From positions 50,695 through 114,694 of the forward strand of contig JAEUIW010000011.1 in the NCBI GenBank assembly GCA_016794925.1: DNA of 64,000 bases, in the 5' to 3' direction. Position numbers and translations under genes: made by a program. This stretch comes from Phycisphaerae bacterium. GTDB lineage: Bacteria > Planctomycetota > Phycisphaerae > Phycisphaerales > UBA1924. The notes beneath the pieces were generated by a model. It was given only the letters and a program-made list of their open reading frames with translations, did not search any database and was not told the origin of the DNA. This document shows positions 1-9,472 of the stretch, one piece after another (position 1 is the first letter of the stretch; each line of letters opens with the position of its first letter).

Positions 1-3000
1 TTCTTCCCCGAGCCCGTCACCCCGCTCAGGCTGATCCCCGAACCGCTCAGCGTCCGCGTCGCCCCCGCGCCGCCCAGAACGATCGCGTTCCCGTACGTCT
101 GCGTCCCCGTCGTGCTCACGTCCGCGTTCACGTTCACGCCCGCCGCGCCCGCCGTCTGCGTGACGGTGCCGAGTGGAACGCCCGCACCCAGCGCGCCGCC
201 GATGGTGATCGTGCCCGTCGAGGTGAGCGTCAGGTGCTCAGGCGCGCCCCCGGTCGTTCCATCGATCGAACCGACGGTCAGATCGCCCGAGCCCGCATCG
301 AGCGTGACCGACGCGCCCTGCGCGATGAACGCGGGCCCCGTGATCGACACGTTCCCGCTCACCGTTGTGACGCTTGCGCCGAAGCTGACACCGTTATTGG
401 TAACGAACGCGAATGCGCCGTTGCCCGCGCCGGACAACGCCCCGTTGACCGCGATGGTCCCGCCCGCGCCGCTCATGCGCAGCGTGACGGGGTCGTTGAA
501 CGTGGCGGCGCTGATCGACATCGCGACGGAGGAATCGGACCGTCCAATGGTGACCGACGCGAGCGTCGAGCCCGTGTCGGAGAACGCGGCCAACTCCCCA
601 GTATCCAACGCGAAATCCGACGCCGCGCCCGCCGCGCCCAGGACCACGGTGCGAGCTCCGGACGAGGGCTGGAGCGTGAGGGCCCCGGTGGTGACCAACG
701 TGTTCGACGCGCCGGAGAGGTTGATCGCGTCGGCGGTGATGGCGAGCGGGGCCGTTCCCGAGTTGATCGCGCCCGCCGCGCCCTGGCTGAAGAGGCCCGC
801 ATCGCCGGTGCCGGCGACGAATGTGAGCGAGCCGTCGGTGGCGGACGAGGTGAGCACGCCGGTCACGGCGATGGCCCCCGCGGCGCCGCCCTGGCGGAAG
901 GTGATCGCATCGATGACGGGCTGCGTGAACGACGCATTGCCGATGGTGGTCGTGCCGGCACCGGCGGAGCGGCCGATGACGAGATTCGGCATGGCGATCG
1001 CGGCGAGATCGGTCGCGCTGAGATCGAGTTCCGCGCCCGCGCCGGCGGCGCTGCCGACGTTGATGTTCACGGCATTGGAAGTCGGTTGGATGGTGAGCGT
1101 GCCCGTTCCCGTTCCGGTGACGGATCCCGCCGTGTTGGGAAGGTTGACCTCGTCGGCGGTGATGACGACCTGGCGATCGGCCCCCGCGCTGAGCGAAGAC
1201 GTGTTGGAGAAGGTCACCGTGCCGCCGGCGCCGGTCGTGAAGTCGGCGTTCGCAGAGAGCGTAACGGGATCGTTATATGTCTGATCACCGGTCGTGGAGA
1301 CGCTGCCGGCCAGGAGCGACGTGCCGTCCGCGTTGGTGGTGAGCGCGCTGAGCGGCGCCGCCCCCCCCACCGCCGCGTCGAACCGCGTCTGGCCCGAGTT
1401 GTTGGTGTCGATCGTCAGGGAACGCGCGGCGGCGCCGGAATCGACGGACGACACAAAGCGGACACCCTTGCCCGCGATGGTGGCGTTGCTGTCGAGGAAA
1501 GTCGGCGAGTTGAGCGTCACATCGGCGTTGGTCGCGTTGAGGATCGCCGTCGTGCCGTAGTCGAGCCGGATCGACGAGCCCGTGAGACTGATTGCGCCGC
1601 CGGCGGCCAGCGTGGAATCAAGGGGGTTGGAGATCGTCACCAGGCCCGTGTGATTCACGGTGATGGCGCCGCCGTTGGTGGTGATCGGCCCCTGGTTGGT
1701 GAAGTTGACGCCCGAGGACTGGAACACACCCGATCCCGCGCCCAGGTCGATGGTCCCCTGGAGCAGGACGTTGCCCGTGCCGGTGGACCCGCGATTGGCG
1801 ACGAGCGTGACGTTGCCGCCGTTGGTCTGGAGCGCGCCGAGGGTGACCGAGTGTCCCTCGAAGCGCAGGTTGCCGCCGGACGTGGCGATGGTGTCGAAGG
1901 AGTCCATCGAGAAGTCGCCCACGCCGTCGGAATCGGCGTCGGCGACGAACGCGACCGTCTTGCCGGAAGCGGACCCGAGCGAGAGGGTGTTGTCGGTGGC
2001 GAGGAAGTCGATGGTGATGTGGCGCGTGGCCTGGAGCGTGATGTCGACATCGCCCAGCGCCTCGAGGGCCGTCTCGGAGATGGTGAAGCTGGCGCCCGAG
2101 CCGTCCGCGGCGCCCACCATGCCGTCGGCGGCCTCCCCGTCGTCCGCGCCCGCGCCCGTGCCCTGATCGGTGACGAGGATGTCGAGCGGGTCGAGCAGGA
2201 GCGACCCGCGCTGGCCTCTCGGCGCCGACGCGTCCACCGTGCCCGCGAAGCTCAGGTGCCGCTTGCCCGAGACCTCGACGCGCCCGCCGTCTCCGCCCAC
2301 GGGTCCGCCCGAGGCCGAGATCGAGCCGCGGAACCGGGTGGTGTCGTCGGACCAGACCACGACGGTTCCGCCGTCGCCCGCGTTCGTGGCGTCCGCGCGA
2401 ATCACCGAGTCGCGGGTGACAATCGTGTTCGACGCGGCGGGCGCGCCCGGGCCACCTTGCCAATCGCCGCCGATGAGCACCGTGCCGCCGCCGGCCGCGC
2501 CCGAGGCGTCGATGGTGGCGCCCGCGACCGCCACGTTGTCGCCGAGAAGCTCGATCCGCCCGCCCTGCCCCGTGGGATTCGAAGCGTCGATCGTTCCGCC
2601 CGCGCGCACGAGCGAACCCTTGGCGTTCGACTCCATCCGCACCTGGCTGGCGTGGATGGTGCCCGTGTTGCTCACCGCCAACGCGAAGGCGTCGCCCGCG
2701 CCCAGGGGCGACCGCTTGGGCAACGCGTGGTCGCCACCGCTGGCCGAGTTGCCCGCCGCACGATCGAATTTCGCGAAGACGCGCCCGCCCATCTCGCCCA
2801 CCAGCACGTCCTCACCCGAGACCATCGCGACCACGCCGCCCCGCGCATCGATCGTCCCCGAATTGGAGACCGTTGCGCCCACGAACGCGGCCATGTCGGC
2901 CCGGATCACGCCCTCGTTCACCACCCCTCCCGTCACGTTCGTGAAGCGATCGATCCCACGCAGGAAGTCGGCGTCCGACATGCTCCCCGCAGCGGCATAA

Positions 3001-3395
3001 ATGCGGCCGACGTCCACCAGCGCCCCGCGCCCGAAGTAGACGCCCGCGGGGTTGACGATGTACACGCGACCGTTGGCGGTGAGCGTGCCGTCGATCCGGC
3101 TCGGGTCGGGCGCGGTCACGCGGTTGAGCACCCGGGCCGCGGCATCGGGCTGCACGAACCGGACCGTCTCGCCCGAGCGAACATTGAACGATGAATAGTT
3201 GATGATCGAGTTGCGCGAGGCCTCGATCACGGTCACGTCGCCGGAGCGGTTGATCTGCACCTTGCCCTTGACCACCTGCGGGTTCTCAGGGCCGGCCAGC
3301 AGCGGGGCGGACAGGAGGAAGATGCAGGCCGAGCAAGCCCCGGCGTGCCGGAGCAGCCGGGAGATGGCCAATGCGTCGTGCTGGGTCGTGGTCAT
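1..3395 (-). CDS. Filamentous haemagglutinin-like TpsA exoprotein (partial, C-terminus outside window)
   Basis: Secreted adhesin-like passenger of a two-partner secretion system. The frame opens at an ATG with GAGGAG six bases upstream and stays open to the window edge, giving at least 1131 residues. A hydrophobic signal segment lies at about residues 17-35. It is followed by a TPS domain: INRSG near 48, SIINYSSFNV near 63-72, LNRV near 90 and the hallmark NPAGVYFG at 115-122. The rest is Gly/Ala/Thr-rich beta-helix-like sequence with recurring modules such as VSTTGDQTY and VSTTGTQTY. Its transporter TpsB lies just upstream on the same strand, so co-expression is likely. Assignment to the TPS family is firm. 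The substrate or surface role is unknown because the C-terminus is missing. Confidence 0.9.
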   Translation of the reverse strand, partial: MTTTQHDALAISRLLRHAGACSACIFLLSAPLLAGPENPQVVKGKVQINRSGDVTVIEASRNSIINYSSFNVRSGETVRFVQPDAAARVLNRVTAPDPSRIDGTLTANGRVYIVNPAGVYFGRGALVDVGRIYAAAGSMSDADFLRGIDRFTNVTGGVVNEGVIRADMAAFVGATVSNSGTIDARGGVVAMVSGEDVLVGEMGGRVFAKFDRAAGNSASGGDHALPKRSPLGAGDAFALAVSNTGTIHASQVRMESNAKGSLVRAGGTIDASNPTGQGGRIELLGDNVAVAGATIDASGAAGGGTVLIGGDWQGGPGAPAASNTIVTRDSVIRADATNAGDGGTVVVWSDDTTRFRGSISASGGPVGGDGGRVEVSGKRHLSFAGTVDASAPRGQRGSLLLDPLDILVTDQGTGAGADDGEAADGMVGAADGSGASFTISETALEALGDVDITLQATRHITIDFLATDNTLSLGSASGKTVAFVADADSDGVGDFSMDSFDTIATSGGNLRFEGHSVTLGALQTNGGNVTLVANRGSTGTGNVLLQGTIDLGAGSGVFQSSGVNFTNQGPITTNGGAITVNHTGLVTISNPLDSTLAAGGAISLTGSSIRLDYGTTAILNATNADVTLNSPTFLDSNATIAGKGVRFVSSVDSGAAARSLTIDTNNSGQTRFDAAVGGAAPLSALTTNADGTSLLAGSVSTTGDQTYNDPVTLSANADFTTGAGGTVTFSNTSSLSAGADRQVVITADEVNLPNTAGSVTGTGTGTLTIQPTSNAVNINVGSAAGAGAELDLSATDLAAIAMPNLVIGRSAGAGTTTIGNASFTQPVIDAITFRQGGAAGAIAVTGVLTSSATDGSLTFVAGTGDAGLFSQGAAGAINSGTAPLAITADAINLSGASNTLVTTGALTLQPSSGARTVVLGAAGAASDFALDTGELAAFSDTGSTLASVTIGRSDSSVAMSISAATFNDPVTLRMSGAGGTIAVNGALSGAGNGAFAFVTNNGVSFGASVTTVSGNVSITGPAFIAQGASVTLDAGSGDLTVGSIDGTTGGAPEHLTLTSTGTITIGGALGAGVPLGTVTQTAGAAGVNVNADVSTTGTQTYGNAIVLGGAGATRTLSGSGISLSGVTGSGK

Positions 3396-3453
3396 GGAAT
3401 GCTCCTCGCTTCGTCGACTGTGCCAATTGCCTTCGCCGCGCCCGGGCCGGACG

Positions 3454-3482
3454 CCCCCCACCCCCCAACCCCCACCCCCCCC
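3454..3482 (-). other. Four-run G tract (G-quadruplex motif) between tpsB and tpsA
   Basis: The plus strand reads C6-A-C6-AA-C5-A-C8, so the transcribed minus-strand RNA carries G runs of 8, 5, 6 and 6 separated by loops of 1, 2 and 1 bases. This fits an intramolecular G-quadruplex. It starts about 21 bases after the tpsB stop and ends about 58 bases before the tpsA start codon. The motif is seen directly; folding and function are inferred. Confidence 0.6.
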
Positions 3483-3503
3483 ACCGCGGCTCTTCACACG
3501 CCA

Positions 3504-5540
3504 TCAGAACAGAATGGTCGCCGAGATATGGAACCGGTTGGAACCCTGCTTCACCTGGTCCGGGATCTCGTCGAGAGCGACACCCCAGTCCACGCGCACG
3601 TTGAAATTGCGCCGGAACAGGAACTCAATCCCCACGCCCGTTCCGACCAGCGTGTTGTCCCGCTCGAACGTCTGACGCTTCGAGTTGATGGTCCGCCCCG
3701 CGTCGATGAACGTGCGGAAGATCAGGTCCCAGTCCGTTCGTCCGTACACCTGCTGCGGGGCAAGGCGGAACTGCTCGCCCCACAGGGTTCGGGGTTCGGC
3801 CTCGATGGCGAACAGGCGCGGGATGTGCATCCGGTACTCGATCGATCCGATCAGCACCGTGTCGCCCGCGGCCGCCGACTCGGGGTACCCGCGCACGGAA
3901 TAGAACCCGCCGACGGTCTCCTCAAAGTTCGGCACCAGGCGGCGATCGTCCAGCGACGCCTGGCCGCGGAACGAGAGCTGGAGTTCGTGCGCGAGGGTCG
4001 AGTCCGTGTCCGTGGCCTGGTCCGCTTCGACCTTCCCCCAGCCCTCGGGGTTCAGCACCGGCTCCAGGTAGAACGCGTGCGTCAGACCCCACTGGAACAG
4101 CGTGAAGCTGCGATCCGGTTGCAGGCGGCCCAGCCGTTCCAGTTGCGGCAGGCCCGTCGCCGCGATGTCGGCCACGTTCCACTCGAAGTTGATCGACGCG
4201 GTGGTCTGGCTCAGGTCGGTGAACCGCTCCAGCCGCAGACCGGCGTGAGGAAGGAAGAAATCGTCCTCGCCCTCGAGCTGCACCGTCTTGTTCTGCACTT
4301 TCACGTGCTGCCAGCGGGCCCCGCCGACCACGTCCAGGAACAGTTCGCGGTGCTGGAACACGTTCCAGATCACCTCGCCCCCGCCGGTCCAGTCCTCGCC
4401 GCTGAACTGCTCGCCGGCGAACCCCACCTCCGACGCGTCGAACTTCGCCCACGAGCCGTACAGGCGGGCCCGCAGCCGGTCAAGATCGCCGACCGGGAAT
4501 TCGTAGCTCGGCGCGATGGCGTGCGACTCCTTGAAGCCCGCAGTCACGTAATCAAGCGTGAAGATGTCGTCAAAGCCCAGCAACTGGCTGTGCGAGAACC
4601 CGAACCGCTCGCGCCAGATGCTCGTCTGCTCGGTGCCCGTGTTCGAGACCTGCCCGTACGCGATCCACGGCTTGTTCTCAGTGACCAGATAATCCAGCAG
4701 CGCCTCGCCGGGCTGGCCCGCACCCGACACCGCGACGTCCACGCGCCGGCCCGGGTGCCGGTTCAGCGACAGCACGTAGTCGTCCAACAGGTCCTTGCGG
4801 ATCAGATCGCCCTTGCCCGATGGCCCGCCCGGCGGCGCGGCCACCGGGGAGTGGCGCCGGATCCGATCGTGCGCGGCGTTGTTAATACGCTCGGCCGACG
4901 CAATCCGCTCCCCCGCCGCCACGGACCGGATCTGCTTCACAACCGCCGTCGTGACCACCAGGCTGAGGGTGGTACGGCCCTCGCGCTTGTCCTCGACGCT
5001 CGCGAGATCCTCCGCCGTGGCCAGCAGGTCCTCGGCGCTGGGCGCGCAGAACACGCCGATGATCCCCTGCGTGCTGAACCACTGGAACACCTGCTTGCAG
5101 ACCTCGTTGATCGCGCCGACGCTGAAAGTGGTCTCCGAGGCGGGCAACGACTCGGTCACGTCCGACAGGCGGATGGTCCGGGTCACCCCGCCCGCGCGCG
5201 GCGCCACGTATCCATCCGGGCCACGGCCCAGCGTGATCGGGATGTTCATCGCGTCCGCCAGGCGCGGCAGCGAGGGGTGCTCGGTCGCGTACGACATCAC
5301 GAACTTGGTCACGCGGAGCGATGGACCGTCCAGATCGCCGGCTTCCGCCTTCGGGACGGCTTCTTCTTTCTTCGGTTTCTCATCTTTGGGCTTGGCCTCG
5401 GGCTTGTCCTTGAGCTGGGAAGGCTTGGGCTGCTCCTGCGGCTGTGCCCACGCCGGAGCCCCCCCGGCCAGCACCAGCCAGGCGGCGCCGACCAGGGACC
5501 ACGACCCGGCGTTCAACCGACGAGAAAAACGTTGATGCAT
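3504..5540 (-). CDS. TpsB outer-membrane transporter, ShlB/FhaC/HecB family
   Basis: Omp85-superfamily pore that secretes the TpsA partner across the outer membrane. The protein has 678 residues. A signal peptide ends near AWAQ (residue 32), followed by a Lys/Pro/Glu-rich linker, a POTRA-like region (about 75-190) and a 16-strand-type barrel in the C-terminal half. The conserved VRGY motif of the channel loop appears in FYSVRGYPES near residue 553, and the chain ends in Phe (SATILF), the usual beta-barrel C-terminal signature. At 678 residues it is longer than typical FhaC (about 550-590), mainly through the charged linker. The gene precedes tpsA by 108 bases on the same strand. The family call is strong; the POTRA boundaries are approximate. 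Confidence 0.9.
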   Translation of the reverse strand: MHQRFSRRLNAGSWSLVGAAWLVLAGGAPAWAQPQEQPKPSQLKDKPEAKPKDEKPKKEEAVPKAEAGDLDGPSLRVTKFVMSYATEHPSLPRLADAMNIPITLGRGPDGYVAPRAGGVTRTIRLSDVTESLPASETTFSVGAINEVCKQVFQWFSTQGIIGVFCAPSAEDLLATAEDLASVEDKREGRTTLSLVVTTAVVKQIRSVAAGERIASAERINNAAHDRIRRHSPVAAPPGGPSGKGDLIRKDLLDDYVLSLNRHPGRRVDVAVSGAGQPGEALLDYLVTENKPWIAYGQVSNTGTEQTSIWRERFGFSHSQLLGFDDIFTLDYVTAGFKESHAIAPSYEFPVGDLDRLRARLYGSWAKFDASEVGFAGEQFSGEDWTGGGEVIWNVFQHRELFLDVVGGARWQHVKVQNKTVQLEGEDDFFLPHAGLRLERFTDLSQTTASINFEWNVADIAATGLPQLERLGRLQPDRSFTLFQWGLTHAFYLEPVLNPEGWGKVEADQATDTDSTLAHELQLSFRGQASLDDRRLVPNFEETVGGFYSVRGYPESAAAGDTVLIGSIEYRMHIPRLFAIEAEPRTLWGEQFRLAPQQVYGRTDWDLIFRTFIDAGRTINSKRQTFERDNTLVGTGVGIEFLFRRNFNVRVDWGVALDEIPDQVKQGSNRFHISATILF

Positions 5541-5697
5541 GCGAGCATTCCCCGGAGCAATCGACCTTCTGAACGGACTCGTCGCGGCACGGCACCCCAG
5601 CCCCCGTCAAACAGCCACGAGGTTCTCGGACAACGGTAACGGGTTCGCCACGTGTCCGTCAAGTGAATCGCCACCTCAAAAGGTGATACTCGCGATC

Positions 5698-5727
5698 TTG
5701 ACCCCACCCCTTCCGCATGCCCAGAAT
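5698..5727 (+). promoter_or_regulatory. Candidate sigma70 promoter of tRNA-Ala
   Basis: TTGACC (5698-5703), an 18-base spacer and CAGAAT (5722-5727). The predicted start near 5734 falls about five bases before the mature tRNA 5' end, as expected for a tRNA gene. Assigned by eye against the sigma70 consensus. Confidence 0.45.
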
Positions 5728-5738
5728 CGCTCCCACGA

Positions 5739-5811
5739 GGGGCGGTAGCTCAATTGGTAGAGCACGAGCTTTGCAAGCTCGGGGTCGAGGGTTCGAGTCC
5801 CTTCCGCTCCA
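5739..5811 (+). tRNA. tRNA-Ala (anticodon UGC)
   Basis: A complete cloverleaf can be drawn. The acceptor stem GGGGCGG pairs with CCGCTCC and includes the G3-U70 wobble that identifies alanine tRNAs. The D arm is GCTC...GAGC, the anticodon stem CGAGC/GCTCG has loop TTTGCAA (anticodon TGC), and the T arm is GAGGG-TTCGAGT-CCCTT. The discriminator is A at 5811. A full CCA is not encoded; the next bases are CA. Confidence 0.97.
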
Positions 5812-5899
5812 CATTTCTCTTCTCTCCGAATGCGCGCACCTCCGCCCGGCGAGCAGAGCGGCGAGCGATCGCCCGCTTCAAACCGCCGACGATGGCCAT

Positions 5900-8800
5900 T
5901 CATGACCGGGGCGGGCGCGCAGACGGTCCGGTCGCGCTCCGACTTGCCGTCTCGACCGGCCCGTCCACGAGGTGCCTACGGAGCAGCACCAGCAGCGTCG
6001 CCGGATTGAGGTAGTTGCCGGGAGGTCGGTAGTACACCTCCCCCGGGTCATCCTTCTTCTCGCCGGGCAGCACGCGGACCGTCCCCTTGGCGCGGCGCAA
6101 GCGTTGCGCAACGGCGTCCGGAGGTGATGCGCGCACGAACACGTCCGCCCCCCGGATTGAGATCGAGCGGACGTGCATGGCCCGTGCCGCGACCTTGATC
6201 TGCGCCAGTTGAATCAGCCGCGAGACCGGCTCGGGGGGCGGCCCGTACGCCTGCACCAGGTCCGACTCCGCGCGCTGGAGTTCCTCGATCGACGCCGCGG
6301 CGGCGAACCTGCGATACGCCTCCAACCGGCGGGACTCTGAAGGGATGTACGGCTTGGGGATCAGCCCCGAGACGCCGATCTCGATGGACACGTCGCTGGA
6401 CACGGCGACGGGCTCGTGCCGCAGCTCCTTCACCGCACGCTCGAGCAGGCGGCAGTACATGTCGTAGCCGACGGCGGCGATATGGCCGGACTGCTCGGGA
6501 CCGAGGATGTTGCCCGCGCCGCGGATTTCGAGGTCGCGCATGGCGATCTTGAACCCGGCGCCGAGCATCGAGAATTCCTCCAGCGCCTTGAGCCGCTTGC
6601 GGGCGATCTCGGTGACATGACGCGTCTTGGGGAGCAGCAAGTAGCAGTAGGCCCGGTGCTTGTAGCGCCCGACCCGCCCCCGCAGCTGGTGCAGGTCCGC
6701 CAGGCCGAAGCGATCGGCGTCGTTGATGAAAATGGTGTTCGCGGTGGGGATGTCGATCCCCGACTCGATGATGTTGGTGGACACGAGAATGTCCGCCTGC
6801 CGGCGCATGAACGCGAGCATGACCGCCTCGAGCTCCTTGGGGGGCATCTGGCCGTGGCCGATCACGATCCGCGCCCCCGGCGCCAGGCGCTGCACGTCGT
6901 CCGCGACGGTCCGGATGTTGTGGATGCGGTTGTGAACGAAGAACACCTGCCCGTCGCGTGAGAGCTCGCGGGCGATCGCCGCGCCGATCCGTCGTTCGTT
7001 GTACGGGATGACCTCGGTCACCACGGCGCGCCGGTCCATGGGGGGCGTGGTCAGCGAGGAGATGTCGCGCAGCCCGAGCATGGACATGTGCAGCGTGCGC
7101 GGGATGGGCGTGGCGGTGAGCGTCAGGACGTCCGCGGTCAGCCGCATGGCCAGCAGACGCTCCTTGTGCTCGACCCCGAATCGTTGCTCCTCGTCCACCA
7201 CCACCAGCCCCAGCTCGGGCAGACGCACGTCCGCCGAGAGCAGCCGGTGCGTGCCGATGAGCACGTCCACCTTCCCCGCCGCGGCGTCCTCGAGCACGCG
7301 CCGCGCCTCCGCGTCCGACTTGAATCGCGACAGCGATTCGACCCGGAAGGGGTAGGACGCGAAACGTGACCGGAACGTGCGCTCGTGCTGCTCCGCCAGC
7401 ACGGTGGTGGGGACCAGCACCGCGGCCTGCCGCCCCGCCTCGCACGCCTTGAACGCGGCGCGGATGGCCAGCTCCGTCTTGCCGAACCCCACGTCGCCGC
7501 AGACCAGCCGGTCCATCGGACGTGCCCCGTGCATGTCACGCTTGATCTCGGCCATCGCGGCCGACTGGTCCGGCGTCTCCTCGTACGGGAACTCGTCCTC
7601 GAACTCCTTGAGCCACGGCGTGTCGCTGGGGTACGCGATCCCCGGAAGGCTCTCGCGCGCCGCGCGCACCCGCAGCAGCTCGGCCGCCAGCCCCCGCACG
7701 GACTCGGCCACGGCCTGCTTCTGATTCTGCCAGCGCTTCCCCCCCAGGGTCGAGAGCGTGGGCTTGCCCTTGGGAGCGCCGACGTAGCGCTGCACCTGGT
7801 CGATCCGGGTGGCCGGCACGTGCAGCTTCGCGCCCGCGGCGAACTCGAGCGTGAGGTACTCTTCGACCTCGCCGTCCGGCGTGGCGCTCGCCTGGGCGGC
7901 GCGGGCGTCCGAGGGCATCGCGGGCCGCGACCGCATCGCCTCGCGCGGACGCATCAGCCTCAGCCCAGTAAAACGCGCGATGCCGTGCTCGGCATGGACC
8001 ACGAAGTCGCCCACCTCGATCCCAAGGAACGAGTCGGACGCCGACCGCGCCCGCAGGCGCGCGAAGCGCCGGCGCGTCTCGAAGCGGTGCAGCAGCTCGT
8101 GGTACGGCACGGCCGCCAGACCGCCGTCGGTGGAATCGATGATGAACCCCCGATGCACGTACGAGACCGCCGCGCCGATGCGGTCGGCCCCCGCCACCCC
8201 CGCGCCCGAGAGCAGCTCGCCCAGCCGCGCCCGCTCGCCCGCGTTCTGGACGTACACCACCACGCGCCGCGCCGCGGCCCCGTCCCTCCCACGGGCCATC
8301 GACGCGAGTTCCGCGACCGCCTCGCCCGCGTCCCGCGCGAGCGTGGGCAACGCCGCGACCGGGAGTTCCACGAACTCCCCCGCGCCCCCGCCACCGAGCT
8401 GGTCCGGAGCTGCGGGCGTCATCATCCCCGTCGAGAACTGGTTGATCTCCACGATCGACGGGAACCGCTCGTTCAGCCGCCTGAAGACCGCGGGCGGGCC
8501 GTACACGCCCCGCGCGTCGAGCACCCGCTCGTAGTACCCGCGCGCCTGCTCGGTGATCTCCAGCGTCTCCCGGAGCGCCACCCAGGACCGCTCCGGCAGA
8601 TAGTCCAGCAGGCTCGCCGCCCCCGTATCGCGGGTCAGCAGATCCGTCCGCGCGCAGACCAACTCCACCCGCTGCAACGCCCGGTCCGAACCCATCGTGT
8701 CCGGGTCGATCTCGCTGAGGCGCTCGATCTCGTCGCCGAAAAAATCCAGCCGCACCGGCGCGGCGGTCAGCTCCCGCGACTCGGCCTCTCCACCCGCAAC

Positions 8801-9430
8801 CGATACCAGCGCCCCGGGGGCGAACACGTCCAGGATCCCGCCGCGCACCGCGAACTCGCCCGGCTCGCGCACCGAGTCGGACCTCCGATACCCCGAGGCG
8901 TCCAGCCAGCGCACCACCGCCGCGGGCCCGATGCCCTGACCCCGGGTCAGCGCGAGCGAGAAATCGCCCAGCCGCTCCGGTGTCGGCACCGCCTGCATCA
9001 GCGCGTGAATCGGGGCCACCAGGAACAGATCGTCCGCGACGCCGCCCTTGGCGACCAGCCGACGCACCACCGCCAGCCGCTCCGCCAACAGCTCCAGCGA
9101 CACGGCGGACTCGCCCGGCAGCACCTCGAGCGCGGGAAAACGGACGGACGGCAGCCCCGCCGCGCCCAGCTCGTCGATCGTCTCGTCCGCCTCGTCCGCA
9201 TGGGCCGTGACCAGCAGCATCGGCGTTCCCGTTCCGGCGGCCCGCGCCAACGCCGCGGCAAAGAAGGATGCCGAGGATCCCACCGAACCGCGCGCCAGCA
9301 CCCGCCGACCGGCCCGAAGCGCCGCGGTCGTGCGCGATGTTTCCGGCAGACGCGAGACCACCGAGATCAGGTCCACCGGTCGCCCTCCGCCCGGGTTGCG
9401 ACCCGCGTTCGCTCCGGCGGGCGCCCGCAC
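5900..9430 (-). CDS. mfd: Transcription-repair coupling factor Mfd
   Basis: ATP-dependent translocase that removes stalled RNA polymerase at DNA lesions and recruits UvrA. At 1176 residues it has the usual family length. In order it shows a UvrB-like N-terminal module (GSSASFFAAAL near 50), a CarD-type RNA polymerase interaction domain around 470-490 (GDFVVHAEHGIARFTGL), the helicase Walker A GDVGFGKTE near 650, the DEEQ box in VVVDEEQRFGVEHKE near 747, and TATPIPRTLHMS. The end includes the RGRVGR motif and the C-terminal TRCF domain. The start ATG gives MRAPAGANAG; no better downstream start stands out. The gene downstream of it is tRNA-Ala on the opposite strand. Confidence 0.97.
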   Translation of the reverse strand: MRAPAGANAGRNPGGGRPVDLISVVSRLPETSRTTAALRAGRRVLARGSVGSSASFFAAALARAAGTGTPMLLVTAHADEADETIDELGAAGLPSVRFPALEVLPGESAVSLELLAERLAVVRRLVAKGGVADDLFLVAPIHALMQAVPTPERLGDFSLALTRGQGIGPAAVVRWLDASGYRRSDSVREPGEFAVRGGILDVFAPGALVSVAGGEAESRELTAAPVRLDFFGDEIERLSEIDPDTMGSDRALQRVELVCARTDLLTRDTGAASLLDYLPERSWVALRETLEITEQARGYYERVLDARGVYGPPAVFRRLNERFPSIVEINQFSTGMMTPAAPDQLGGGGAGEFVELPVAALPTLARDAGEAVAELASMARGRDGAAARRVVVYVQNAGERARLGELLSGAGVAGADRIGAAVSYVHRGFIIDSTDGGLAAVPYHELLHRFETRRRFARLRARSASDSFLGIEVGDFVVHAEHGIARFTGLRLMRPREAMRSRPAMPSDARAAQASATPDGEVEEYLTLEFAAGAKLHVPATRIDQVQRYVGAPKGKPTLSTLGGKRWQNQKQAVAESVRGLAAELLRVRAARESLPGIAYPSDTPWLKEFEDEFPYEETPDQSAAMAEIKRDMHGARPMDRLVCGDVGFGKTELAIRAAFKACEAGRQAAVLVPTTVLAEQHERTFRSRFASYPFRVESLSRFKSDAEARRVLEDAAAGKVDVLIGTHRLLSADVRLPELGLVVVDEEQRFGVEHKERLLAMRLTADVLTLTATPIPRTLHMSMLGLRDISSLTTPPMDRRAVVTEVIPYNERRIGAAIARELSRDGQVFFVHNRIHNIRTVADDVQRLAPGARIVIGHGQMPPKELEAVMLAFMRRQADILVSTNIIESGIDIPTANTIFINDADRFGLADLHQLRGRVGRYKHRAYCYLLLPKTRHVTEIARKRLKALEEFSMLGAGFKIAMRDLEIRGAGNILGPEQSGHIAAVGYDMYCRLLERAVKELRHEPVAVSSDVSIEIGVSGLIPKPYIPSESRRLEAYRRFAAAASIEELQRAESDLVQAYGPPPEPVSRLIQLAQIKVAARAMHVRSISIRGADVFVRASPPDAVAQRLRRAKGTVRVLPGEKKDDPGEVYYRPPGNYLNPATLLVLLRRHLVDGPVETASRSATGPSARPPRS

Positions 9431-9472
9431 GCACGGCCGCGCGCGGCCCGACGTGACCCCCGATCCGCCGCC

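Noticed and set aside
234..3194. Very long plus-strand open frame (986 codons) antisense to the TpsA gene
   Set aside because: Arg/Asp/Glu/Gly-rich sequence with no family features; it is the complement of a Gly/Ala/Thr-rich repeat gene in GC-rich DNA. The minus-strand frame has a signal peptide and TPS motifs.
3345..5639. 764-codon plus-strand frame opposite tpsB
   Set aside because: Shadow of the TpsB gene; low-complexity Arg/His/Leu composition and no motif.
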